NCBI GenBank assembly: GCA_020137815.1
Contig: CM035354.1
Span: 3,135,342-3,199,341 of the forward strand
Direction: 5' to 3'
Origin: Hormiphora californensis
Taxonomy: Eukaryota > Ctenophora > Tentaculata > Cydippida > Pleurobrachiidae
Length of the DNA stretch: 64,000 bases
The position numbers and the translations under genes were made by a program. A model generated the notes under the pieces. That model made no database searches, had not been told where the DNA came from, and worked only from the letters and a program-made list of their open reading frames with translations. This document shows, piece by piece, positions 1 through 27,182 of the stretch (the first letter of the stretch is position 1; each line of letters starts with the position of its first letter).

Positions 1-480
1 GAAACACACAAACGTGCACTTGCTCTAACAACACAGCTCCATAACTCTCAGCGGCTATACTAACTTTTACTAGACTCAGAATTTTGCAAACGGGGTGTTG
101 TTTCTGGCACGGAAAATCATAATAGGGCAGCAACCAACACACTTTCATCAGATCAATGATTACGAAAGAACAACTCGTCATTAGAGACACCACAGTTTGA
201 GCCAGTCAAGAGAAAACGAATTCACTTGACGCGTTGTTCTTTCACTACACAAAGTTCGTCATATTGTAAAACGTGTCAATCCTTTACCCATACCCAGAAC
301 AGAACAATATAAATCAGTCCCTTGACAGTCTAACAGTTTGCCTGTAACGGACAACACTTAGCTATGGTGACGAATCCGAAATCCACACCTCTGGTGGCTA
401 TGGGACCAGGGCACTTGACCACGGGAACACTTGGACACGGGACCACAGATCCACAAAACCGCCAGAAATCAAGAATCACA
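1..480. other. no gene recognised
   Basis: I see no splice-compatible coding segment or RNA gene here. The stretch is unremarkable mixed sequence leading into a minisatellite. Confidence 0.4.
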
Positions 481-782
481 AGACCGCAAAGAACACAGCA
501 TCACAGGACCGTCAGGAACACAGCATCACAGGACCGTCAGGAACACAGCATCACAGGACCGTCAGGAACACAGCAACACAGGACCGTCAGGAACACAGCA
601 TCACAGGACCGTCAGGAACACAGCATCACAGGACCGTCAGGAACACAGCATCACAGGACCGTCAGGAACACAGCATCACAGGACCGTCAGGAACACAGCA
701 TCACCAGGACCGTCAGGAACACAGCATCACAGGACCGTCAGGAACACAGCATCACCAGGACCGTCAGGAACACAGCATCACA
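481..782. repeat. 25-bp minisatellite, about 12 units
   Basis: Head-to-tail units of 25 bp begin ggaccgtcagg and end cagcatcaca. The first unit (481-505) is diverged, and two units (681-706 and 732-757) carry an extra c, giving 26 bp. Degenerate half-units continue to about 850. Because 25 is not a multiple of 3, open frames run through all three phases and look like a repetitive peptide, but that is a property of the repeat and not evidence of coding. The array lies on the 3' side of the minus-strand LINE. Confidence 0.9.
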
Positions 783-1221
783 GCACATGGCTGCCAGAAT
801 TACAGCATCACCAGGACCATTGACCAAAGCATCGCCAGGAACGACCACATGGAAACCCGGAACAGTCACACAGGAACAGATGTCAGCATAGCACCAGGAA
901 TCGCCAATGTCTCCGATCAGTTTCTCTTCGAACCTCGTCAGTTCCTCTGGCACGATAACAAACCTGCCTGATATTCTCCACACTACTTGGACTCCTCTCT
1001 GTTCAGTATTGGTCCCTTCGGGGTCGCCAGATGTGGGGTACCCGGTTAACCACCACTGATCGCTAATCAAGTAGTCCCGCCGGGGGTTCCAGTTGAACGG
1101 GGGGAGAATATACACTCGGTGGGGTGATCTTAGGCAGGTGGGTGGGTGATAGGTTTGTTCAGATTGCGGGTTCGTCACCCAGGATTTCTCAAAACACAGG
1201 GGTTCACTTGACTTACTTGAC
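783..1221. other. LINE 3' flank, no gene recognised
   Basis: This stretch follows the stop codon of the minus-strand reverse transcriptase. Immediately after the stop, the element strand shows a short direct repeat of a gtcaagtaa-like motif (about 1203-1218), resembling the short tandem tails of some LINEs. The rest may be LINE 3' untranslated sequence or unrelated DNA; I cannot separate these. Confidence 0.35.
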
Positions 1222-3174
1222 TTAAGGCGGGTGGAATTCCCGAACGCCTTGAACAAGCTTTCTCCACGCATCACGTTCCTCCATAACTGAAGCTATCTCC
1301 TTCACGTCTCCAAGACCCGTATCTTGCCGTAGAACATCTACAAAGGTTTTCGAGGGCCTGCCACGCTTACATTGACCGTGAGTAGGCTCCCAAAGGAGGA
1401 CTTTATGGAGTGTCAGCTCTGTGTGTCGTTGTGCATGTCCGGCAAGTCGTAGTCTTCGTTCCGCTATTTTAGTGCTGAGAATGGGTAGCCCTCCAATACC
1501 ACACAACGTGCCATTAGTCATGCGGAGTTGCCACTGGTTCTTGTTAAGTGCCATTCTCAACATACGAGTATAAGCTCCATTCAAACTCTTCTCCATTTGT
1601 TTGGTGAGGGTCCAGGTCTCACATCCGTATAGGAGAACGGTTTCGACAGTAGCAACGAATAACCTACACTTGAGTTCGTCTTTAAGATCAGAGTTCCAGA
1701 CTTTCTTCAAGCCGTGGCAGGCAACCCATGCCTTACTCTTCCGGTTCTTGATGTCCTTGTTCGAATCTCTGATCCACGAACCGAGGTATTTGAAGTCATC
1801 GGTTGTTTTGATGGTGTGTCCGTCACAGGTAAGAAGCGGCTCTGGATCTGGGATGTTCTCCACTATGAGCTCCGTTTTGTTCTGGTTAATAGCCAGACCA
1901 ACCTCCTTACATACCGTTTCAACCTCACGAAGTAAAACCCCTAACTCCTCAACCGAGTTTCCCAGCAGGGCCACGTCGTCCGCGAAGCCAGTGTCAGTAA
2001 CTCTGGATGCCCCAACTCTCCTACTCCTAGCAGGTCTCAGAGTGAAACCGATCTCCGGGTGTCTACTGAGTGCTATCCGTAAGCAGTAGTCCAGCACTAT
2101 GATAAAGAGATACGGGGCTAATGTGTCGCCTTGTAAGACACCAGCCACGATCTCAAACATAGCAGTTACGCCGTCAGCTGTAAGGATTTGCGCTTTGGTG
2201 TTAGTGTAGAGCCATTGGATAAGATCGACGATAGCATCTGGTATGCCGTATGCCCTTAAGATTTTGATCAGGCTGGAACGGTTGATACTATCAAAGGCTT
2301 TAACAAAGTCGATGAAAGCCATGGCTACCGGGAGTTGTTTCCTCCTCGCACCCTCCAGTATCCTCCTCAGTGTTAAGATGTGACTGGTGGTTGAGCGCCC
2401 CTCTCGGAATCCGTTCTGGGAGTCAAGGAGTTTAGTCTCAATATAGGGCCGGATGCGATGTAGTAACATCCTGTTCAACGTTTTAGCAACTATTGAAGTC
2501 AGTGCAATACCACGGTAGTTCCCAGGCTTGGACAGGTCGCCCTTCTTCGGGACAGGAATGATGTTACTCACTGTCCATTGTTCTGGAATACCTTTACCTT
2601 CTAAAGCACCGTTACAAAACCCCAGCACTATCTCATCCAGATCACACCTTTTCAGAACCTCAGGAGGGATGCTGTCATCCCCATAAGCCTTCCCCTCCTT
2701 AATCCTCTTCTTGGCCCTCTGATATTCCTCAAGAGTGAAGCTGCCAGTGAAGATGTCCGCCGGGGGGAAGAGCTGTTCGACTTCCGTGTCTGATGACCCT
2801 GATGGTGTAGACCCTAGTAGGGTTCGGAAGTGATTCAACCATATATCATTCCTCTCTTCCGGTGAGCCCCCCTCCAACTGACTAGCTGTCCTCAGGTTTC
2901 TACCAGAGACCTCGTTTACTATCCTCCAAACTTCTCGTGACTTAGCATTCCTAGCAGCATCCTCTACCCTCCTAATCTTACCCTCAATAATCTCCGACTC
3001 AACTTCTCCATAGGCCCCCGATAACCCCTCCTTCGCCCTATTTACTCTGGTCCTCGTCTCCTCGTCTGGTGCATCGTGGTACTCCTTACTGGCACACTCC
3101 AACTCTGTTCTCACTCGCTTAACTCTATAGTCCTCTGCCACAACGTCTTTCAGACGTTTCAGACAGGGGTTCAC
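1222..3174 (-). mobile_element. non-LTR retrotransposon (LINE) reverse transcriptase, 5'-truncated
   Basis: One uninterrupted minus-strand frame encodes about 650 residues of a LINE polymerase. Visible motifs include GNYRGIALTS (about residue 217), AFIDFVKAFDSI in the palm (about 286), LQGDTLAP (about 346) and the catalytic FADD (about 397). The C-terminal part carries the RRLRLAGHAQR and KRGRPSKTF signatures common in RTE-like LINE proteins. No apurinic endonuclease domain is present. The open frame starts just after an in-frame TGA near 3215, and its first usable codon at 3172-3174 is GTG rather than ATG. The 5' end is therefore probably missing, as expected from incomplete target-primed reverse transcription. 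The intact frame suggests recent insertion. The clade assignment is tentative. Confidence 0.88.
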
Positions 3175-3215
3175 CGGGTTCGTAACTGTAGTCTTGGGGG
3201 GTAATCACTCACACA

Positions 3216-19099
<15,884 letters not shown>

Positions 19100-20234
19100 A
19101 GGGATAATGTAGGAGGGACAGAACTATGGAGCAAAGACACTCAGAAAAAAAAAGAGAGAGAGAAAGAGAGAGTGGGAGAGAGAGAGAAATTGTTATCTTG
19201 CTTTTTGTGTATCATGTTTGTTTGTGTATCTCTGTGTGTACGTATATTTTAACCAGTTTGACACGTTTTTAATCCGCTATAATAACATGATATACTACCC
19301 TTGAATTGTACAGATAATTGATTAGAGATAATTACTGATTTCCCTTGGATGAATTACCTAAATATCCGTGTTTTTGTTTGAGCTAAAGTCCCTGGTCCCC
19401 CCCCCCCCCCCCCCCCCCATTCACTGTATGGCGGCGCCATACCCCATTTGATTTGACAGTGCGCTCAGATGGGTCGCGGCGCCAGACAGCCCATTCATGG
19501 ATTCTAAAATCGATGGAAATGTGCAAAATTAACCCTCGGATAAATTAGGCTGTTCGAGGCATCGTTCCAGCAGTGTATACTCTACATGCATGAGAGAATA
19601 ACCATGATGGCTGTGCTGGGAAACAAAAAAGGGGTGCTCGGTATGACATTCAATAATCAATTCACGGCTTCACATCTCAGATCATGACAGCTTCAAATTT
19701 CATGTACGCGCGCGGCTCAATAGTGTACCACATTGCCCTTGTGAGACACTGCTCACAATATCCAGGTCACCCCTCTACAAGGTAATGTCGTTCGCGCGTT
19801 ACGTAAAGTTGTTGAAATGACAGCGGGGAGATCTCTCACATGGCAACCGGACCACACACACACACACACACACACACTGCAGCACTGGTCACAGCATGCA
19901 CCCCCTTTTTTCTCGAAAAACATAGGAACAGACGTTGTTTTGTTGGTGTTGTAGTAAATGTGTAAAAGTATAATGGTAAACAGCAGGCATTAAGTCAATA
20001 AACGTCAAAACAATATAAGAAACTAAACATCAATCTCTCTCAGCTTACATTGATCTCTGACTAAAACTACAATAATATACAACCGCATGTAAGTCATGCA
20101 AACATAATAAGTTTTGTTCTAAATAATAAGTTCTGTCAATGTGTATCAAACACCCCTGCAGCCCCCATAGCAACCCCATACCTGCATGGTTGGTTGCTAT
20201 AGCAACCCCCACAGCTGCATTCTCTGAAATTCAG
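19100..20234. other. convergent intergenic region
   Basis: This lies between the 3' ends of two convergent genes. It contains a GA-rich stretch (19145-19188), a C-run of about 22 bases near 19397-19419, a (CA)n run (about 19857-19876) and an X-box-like palindrome near the EML stop codon. No gene recognised. Confidence 0.6.
20192..20207. promoter_or_regulatory. perfect X-box-like palindrome (RFX-type site)
   Basis: The sequence ggttgctatagcaacc is a perfect 16-bp palindrome. Its core gttgct-at-agcaac fits the RFX X-box consensus RYYNYY-AT-RRNRAC. It lies about 28 bp downstream of the EML stop codon. RFX factors drive ciliary genes, but X-boxes usually act near start sites, so function here is uncertain. 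Confidence 0.45.
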
Positions 20235-23200
20235 TTAGGGACATGTTTCCCATACCAGCACACAGCTATCATCTCCCCCAATTGAAACCAGATATTTGTC
20301 ATTGTATGTAAACCTCACCCCCGCAACATGTGCCGAGTGTCCGAAGAATTTCTTGTGTTTCGAATATTTTTCTCTCGTCGGATACTGGAATAACTTTACA
20401 GTTCCAAAATCATCACCCGTCGCAACGACACTGGAACCGTGAGCAACGGTCGCAGCATTAACATCGAACTGTTTGGAGTCCCGGGGCCAAATTCCAACTA
20501 GGTTTTCACCTAACACAGTTGTACTAGAGTGGAGAGTCAGCCCACCGGCTGGTTCTATCTCACTCTGATATCCCTCGGGGCACTTTATGTAGACGGTCTG
20601 GTAGGTAGAAAGGGATACCACCAATTGGGTACTATCATGCGACCAATCCAACTGCAATACACTCCCAGGTAACCGGCGTGTAATTGTAACACGGGTATAG
20701 GTAGCTGTAACAGGCGTTACAGTGTAAAGGGAGACAGAGGAATCACCACACCCCACAGCTAGGTACCTCCCGTCTGGACTGAACCGTACTGCTTGCACCT
20801 GAGCGCTGTTATCCCTGATCAAGTGGACCTGTTGGAGGTTAGGGGAGAGGACTAGGACGGACCCGTCCAGACACCCCACAGCCAGATGGGATCCGTTGGG
20901 GTGGAAATCTGTGGAAAGGGCTGCAGATTTCAATGTTGTAACGGCATCCATAACTCCCGTCCCTAGATCCCATAACCTCACGGTTCTATCACTTGAAACA
21001 GTGGCAGAAAGCTGTTTAGAAGGATGACACGTGACACCCCAAACCTCTCCACTCCCATGACTTTGAAGGACAACTGAAACATGACCTGACCTCTCATTAA
21101 CGGTTAGGATCTCACCCTTACTAGTTCCAACCGCTATACATCCCTTAGCACGAGACAGCGACTTTATGACGGATTTAGGGGTAGCCGCTTCAATTGCAAA
21201 AGTCTTGCTACGTTTCATTGATTGATCCCACAACTTGACCACACACTTCCCATTGCTTTCCTTCCCGCCCGAAACAATCAACCCATCCTTTAGAGTTGTG
21301 TACAGAGCGAATACAGGTCCAGAGTGACATGCTGATATGACCCGAGTTAGGGTCGTGTCCTGCCATACAAACACGTGACCTGATATGGACCCAGTGTAGG
21401 TTATTCCACCCGTGCTGAATGCCACCGATAGCATCGTCTGCATTTTAACTCCCATGTTTTCTGGGATTTTCACCTTTTTAGGGAGGAGCTGGGTACCTGC
21501 AAGGGACCAGAAGCTGACGTGACGTTGGCCCAGGGAGACCAGGTGGGCGTCACTGTCTGGCCGGAACTCCGTGTGAAGTACCCGGAGGTCGGTGTTTTGG
21601 ACTTGTGCCAGAAGAGTTCCATCGGACCAATGCCAGATGGCCATTGAGTGAAGTGGGTCCAACCCCGCTGAAACAAGCAGCTTTCCACTACTACTAAAGT
21701 TAACTGAGCACACCCCTGCACAATGGAATCCCTGGAGAATGGATAGAGTTTCCATGGTAGCAGCATCCCAAACCAGCACCTGAGCCTCTACTCCAAGCTG
21801 ACCGGAAGCAACAACATTCTTAAACTTGGGGTGTTTATTTGAAGCTAAACACAGAATATCATCTGTATGTTCAGTGTAAAATCTTTGCTCCTTCCCCGCC
21901 TCTAAACTCATTACAACACCCAGCCCGGCAGCATGGAACACCACCTCTCCATCTTCTAGGTAATGAAGGTTGTGTCGAGCATCGTAGCCCCGATACCCAA
22001 ACACCCTCTTGAGCTGCAGCGAGTTTACCTCATTACACGACCTTCGTCGGGTGACGTTACATCCACTCGTCTGGTGCCGGGATATCTTCATATCTGGCTC
22101 GATGGTAGACCCCTTCTGGTCCGGCCGGACCCCATCTCCCACTATTCTAACTGGGTTAGTGTAGGTCTTGTTGGTGTAATCGATGGAACACTCAAACTCA
22201 ACATCTGAATCATATCCATCTTCCTCATCCTCGGTCTCACTGTCTTCGCTGTCCCCACCAGATCCCACGAGACCCCGGTGAGACCAGAGCATGACCGCCG
22301 TGTCTCCACCTCCCGTGGAGACCAGGAAGTTGTCTCCCGCCGTCCACCGCACATTCGTCACGTGAGCACTGTGACCCACGTACTTTTTACTTTTTGCGTG
22401 TTTTTGTTGCGATGGAAACTCAAATAGTTTCACCACACCAAAATCATCTCCGGTGGCAATGATCTTCCCGTCCTGACACACATGAGCAGCATTTACATCC
22501 GTAACATCACTTGTAGCAGGCCAAATCCCCTCACACTGTGGGGACAGGACACAACTCCACCCCGACCACTTCTGGGACGGAATGTCCGAGGTCCTCAGGG
22601 GGATCCTGTTGCCTTTTGGGATTTCAAAGAACAGGACTTCCTTTGCTCCACTGTTGGTCATCAGTAACGATCCAGTGGCATCCCATGTCACGTGTGTTAT
22701 GTAGCTAGACGCTCCCTTACAAACACACACCCTCTTCCACTCTGGTAGCGAGTAGATGTCCACAAAGTTGTCATGGGAAGCGACAGCCAGGTAGTTGTCA
22801 CCACTGAAAGCCAAATCAGATATGTTTTCTTTCCGGTGATGGAAGGTCTTGGTAACAGTATAATCATCCGTGTTCAGAATCTGTACTGAACCATCCTTGA
22901 ATCCTACTGCCAGTAATTTACCAGACGCAGAGAACGCAGCAGATCGGGAGGGTGAGGGAAGGGATTTATTTAACACTACCGTCTTATCAGCCGCATCCCA
23001 TATTTTCAGTGTTTTGTCATCGCTAACAGTCGCAAAGACCTGTTCGGTGGGATGAGGTGTCAGGCCCCAGACTTCTCCCTCGGCATGCCCTCCCACCAGG
23101 AGACTAACCTGCCCTTGTTTGCTTATCTGGAAGATGTTCCCAATCCTAGTCCCAACAACAATCTTCCCCGCTCCCAGGGCAATCCCCCTCACCGCCTGGG

Positions 23201-26200
23201 TCTTTTTCATGTCCAACATAGGATTATCCGTCTTGAACGAGCTTAAATAATACTTCTTGAGTAGATTACTAAGACCTTCATCCCACAAACACACCGTTCC
23301 ATCCTTTCCTCCCGTTACGTATCCCTTCTCCAGAACTGTGATCACGTGGCATGCCCCCGTGTGGGCCTCAACCGTGGACCTGAGATTGGATCCCTGCCAG
23401 ATGTACAGCATTCCATTCTCACCGCCACTCACAGTTACATCTCCCGGTGCACAGGCACAACACAGCATGGTGCACTGTTTCCCCTTTTTACCAAACACAC
23501 CCCGTTTTGAGCTCATACTGGCGCCTTTCATCGTCCAGAATGAGATGTGTTTAACCCCAACCGTGACTAACCCATCATTCGTTCCCTGCTTCCATTTCAG
23601 AGAGAAGATCCTGCTTTTATTTCCTCTCACAGCAGCCAACTTTTCACCCTTTCTCCAGCCCCACACCACAATAGTATGGTTATCATCCAGACCAACGGAG
23701 GCCAAGAGTTTACCATCCGAGCTAAAATCAACCGCACAAACACCCCTCTGGTGCTGGCCCTTTAGGATCGATATTGTGGCTGTTTTCTGGATATCCCAAA
23801 CGTGAATCGCAGGATCCTTCCCAACCTGTCCCGTTGCTGCATAATCCTTCATAGGATGGAGTGCCAGACAGAGAATGTCATCTGTATGTTTGTTATAGAA
23901 TCTCTGGGTGTGGTTCTCACTGTCGTACAGAATCCCCAGTGCCGCCACGTGGTACACGACCTCCTTATTGGCAGTAAAATGGATGTTGTTCCGGGAGTCG
24001 TAGCCACGGTACCCAAACACAAAATCAAGTAATAGACCACCATCCGGTGCAGGGGGCCTGGCCACACTCTTACCCCCAACCTTCCTCTTCGCCACCTTCT
24101 CTGGCCTCTCCTTTTTCCTGTCATACCTCACTTGTACCTCCTCCTCAACCTCAGAATCAAGCTCTGCATCCGAGGTATCGCTCTCCTCCGTGCAGCTATC
24201 CGTGGTGATGGAATGAGGTCCAGGTACGGCCATACCCTGATAAACCTTCCACTGGAACACACTGTGATCCGCTCCTCCCACACTCACAACCATCTTCTTG
24301 GTATGGTTAAACCTTACACCTGTAACGTGGGCTGAGTGGCCAATGTACCTTCGACACTTGGAACCCGGATCAGGGCATGGGAAGTGGAAGAGCTTGACGT
24401 TTCCATAGTCGTCACCGGCCACAGCTAACTTGGCCTGGATATCCACGTCAACAGCATTAGTATCGTTCACATCCTTCATGAATTTTGGGTATATGCCCTG
24501 GACTTGGTCACTGATGACACGAGTATGTGTTGCCGGGGTGATGGGGGTGGTGGATGTAATCTCTTCACCAGTGGAAACTTTGAGCACCTTGCTCTCGCTC
24601 ACACCCGCGTTGGAGAGGAGGTGATCACCGTCTTTAGACCAATCGAGATGGGTGATAAAGGAAGTGTGAACACGGAAAATAACTGGTTTTGTAAAACCCT
24701 TTGAGGTACTAAACACAAGGATTAGTCCATCGTTGTAACCAGCTGCCAGGTAATCTCCTGAGGAAGGGAGATGGGTTAACATGACTGATTTCATTTCCAT
24801 AATTTCATCTGGGTGATAGAGGGTAACCCTTGGTTTTCACGTTTATAGGAGTAAAACACCTTTGCAGCCTCTGGAACGTGCTTTGCGCACCGGCAAGAGT
24901 CAGGTAGCTACCAACACGTACCGTTAGGTGAGAACTTTATCTCATGAACAGTTTGACCAGTTCCAACTAGTTCAGCGATCTTCTTCATGGCGGGGAACTC
25001 CAGCAACACAAGATCTCCATTCTTGAGGCCAACACACAGCTCCTGGCCGTTGGGAGAGAAAGCAAGGGAACGCACCGCATCCGACATTGTTGATATAGAA
25101 ACGGTGAAGTGCTTGATAGCATCCCACACACGAATTGTACAGTCATCGGAACCTGAGGGTGAGAAAGGGAGTGTAACCACGGTTACAATTAACCGATTAA
25201 ATTATTAACCGAGCGATAGTTAGATCCGGTATACTACTCTGGGCCTAGCTATCAATTACTAATTAAATAGTTTGCCATAGTTTGTTAATTGGGAGGTATG
25301 TCCTCATAATAATGTATTATATTAATTCATGACCAACCTGTCACAAAAATATCCTTCTTGGGATGAGTTGCAAGGGCCCACATCTCCCCCTCACTATGTC
25401 CACTAACAAGAATCCGCGGTCTACTCCTGTCCTTGATATCCACATCAATCACACAACTCGTCTTCGTTCCCACCACAATGTGATCCTGATAATAATAGTA
25501 AATGATAAAGATTTTGTATGTCTAACTTCACTTCCATATCCAACAATTGAAATGTGGCACATACAGTGACTAGTTAGATTTAGAAGTTTGTATCCTGGTA
25601 GAGTGCTCGATCCGGGGATGCGGAGAGCTGAACTATTGTGACAAGTGAAACAAGGTTTTACAAAATCAACAAATGTTTCACGCAAAAGCTGCGATCGTCA
25701 GGAGCTTTTGCGTGAAACATTTGTTGATTTTGTAAAACCTTGTTTCACTTGTCACAATAGCACATACAGTGACCATTTAATTTACCTGATACCAGCACAC
25801 CGCCCGGAGGCACAAGTTATCCGCACCAAGATTAGTGGTAGAGAGGTCTATCGTGGTGATTAGGGTCAGGGAGTAACTCCAGAGTTTAATGATACCATCT
25901 TTACCCCCGCTGGCAATGCCTTCAGCGGAGCGGTGTAAAGCAAACACAGCGCCGGTGTGAGCTCCAGAAACGATGGAGGTTAGCTCTCCCTCACTCCACT
26001 GGTAGATGTCACCTAGGGGGGGGGGGGGGGGGAGGTATTGGGGTTATAAGTTGAGTTATAGGGGGAGTTAGGGGGAGGGGTATTGGGGTTAGAATAATAA
26101 TAAAGAGTTAGGGTGTCCGGTGTAGGGTAGGTAACTAGGGGTAGTTAGAGTAAAGGATAAGTAACAAAATTCAGTAATCAAGACACCTGATAGTGTTCCA

Positions 26201-26847
26201 GAAAAGCATTTCCCTTCAGATCCAAACACTAGACACATCTGACTCTGAACCTCTCCACCTGTACCTCCCTTTCCAGCTACTTTTCCCACTTTTATCCTCA
26301 GCGCATTCCCACAATGTTTCCAGAAACTGATATGCTTTACACCACAGGAAACCAGACTACTATCATCATCAGGCCGGAATTTAACATCAAAAACACGCTC
26401 AGAGTGGGCGGTGTGAGAAGCAAGTAACTTTCCCTTCTTCCAATCATAAACACACACCCTACACTTGGTAGCTAGATCCACTGACCCCAGAAGATTACCA
26501 CTGGAACTGAAATCCAGTGCGGTCACCCCTGCAGTATGGTGCCCAGATAACAGGGAAGTGATGGATAGAGTGGTGCTATCCCAGACACAGATCAGGGGAC
26601 TACTCCCAACCTCTCCCGTTGCCACCGTCTTCAGATCGGGGTGAAGGGCCAGGGAGATGATGTCGTCAGTGTGTTCTATAAAATACCGCTGGGATTTCTT
26701 GACAGGATGATAAATTACAGCGGCAGCCGCTACAAAGTAGACAATTTCCCCAGTGGCGAGGTAGTAGACGTTGTTGCGGCACTGGTGACCCCGGTACCCA
26801 TATATCCAGTCCAGGCGAAGTTGGGCCCGCGGTGGGGCACCGACCAT
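20235..26847 (-). CDS. EML6: EML5/EML6-type microtubule-associated protein with three HELP-WD40 units
   Basis: Five exons: 26847-26187, 26012-25786, 25485-25338, 25152-24922, 24757-20235. Phases agree and total 1,930 codons, that is 1,929 residues, close to vertebrate EML6. The start ATG GTC GGT gives MVGAPPRAQLRLDWIYGYRG, matching the EML6 N-terminus. HELP motifs (YGYRGHQCRNN, FGYRGYDSRNN, FGYRGYDARHN) recur near residues 10, 670 and 1,345, each followed by WD40 repeats forming tandem-propeller TAPE domains. The first two units end in acidic linkers. The family binds tubulin and microtubules; the role of long EMLs is poorly known. The last exon is 4.5 kb while the first 420 residues span four exons. 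The small reading before 24757 that begins MEMKSVML is intron. An acceptor-like tctttag lies just before the start codon, so a noncoding first exon is possible. Confidence 0.95.
25571..25759 (+). mobile_element. short hairpin element, copy 2, with 14-bp target duplication
   Basis: This is the reversed, fuller copy of the element at 18745. It begins tagttagattt, has a 62-bp head containing gtgctcgatcc (loosely like a Pol III B-box), then a foldback of about 58-bp arms around a gcgatcgtcag loop, ending gtcacaata. Exact 14-bp direct repeats gcacatacagtgac flank it (25557-25570 and 25760-25773). It interrupts an intron of the EML gene. No coding capacity or poly(A) tail is seen. Confidence 0.88.
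26013..26034. repeat. G/C homopolymer run at an acceptor
   Basis: A run of about 18 G (C on the coding strand) forms the pyrimidine tract of the acceptor for EML exon 2. Confidence 0.75.
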
Positions 26848-26849
26848 CG

Positions 26850-26966
26850 CTAAAGACAAGATAGGGTTGTGAAATTATAGGGGAGAGAGGTCCGAGGGTT
26901 AGTGGAGACTGACTGGATCGCTAAAGACGAGATAGGGTTGTGAAATTATAGGGGAGAGGGGTTAGT
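26850..26966. repeat. tandem duplication upstream of the EML start
   Basis: A segment of about 60-70 bp containing a gatagggttgtgaaattata motif occurs twice in tandem (about 26848-26905 and 26920-26966). On the coding strand each copy ends tctttagcgat, so the acceptor-like sequence before the start codon is duplicated. Confidence 0.75.
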
Positions 26967-27182
26967 GGAGACTGAAAAGCTGGGAAACTAGTATAGGGGT
27001 TAGTTGGGTATTATTGGAGTGGGGGATATGGAAGTAAAAACAATCTGAGAAACGAAAATAATACTTTTGAAAGGTGAATCTTTAGTTACACTTTTTACAC
27101 GAGTAATTTATCTCTTATCGCCTCAAACTAAAAGAAAACGTTCACTTTGCTCGGGAAGACGATCATCTCCAAGTTCATAAGT

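Noticed and set aside
364-891. Repetitive 175-residue open frame
   Set aside because: It runs through a 25-bp tandem repeat that is open in several frames; no splice sites or conserved motifs support coding.
21470-24124. Several open frames antisense or out of frame within the EML exon
   Set aside because: They are shadows of the continuous 4.5-kb coding exon and show no independent features.
24758-24800. N-terminal MEMKSVML extension of the long EML frame
   Set aside because: A ctcag acceptor at 24758-24762 joins in phase to the upstream EML exons, so these residues are intron.
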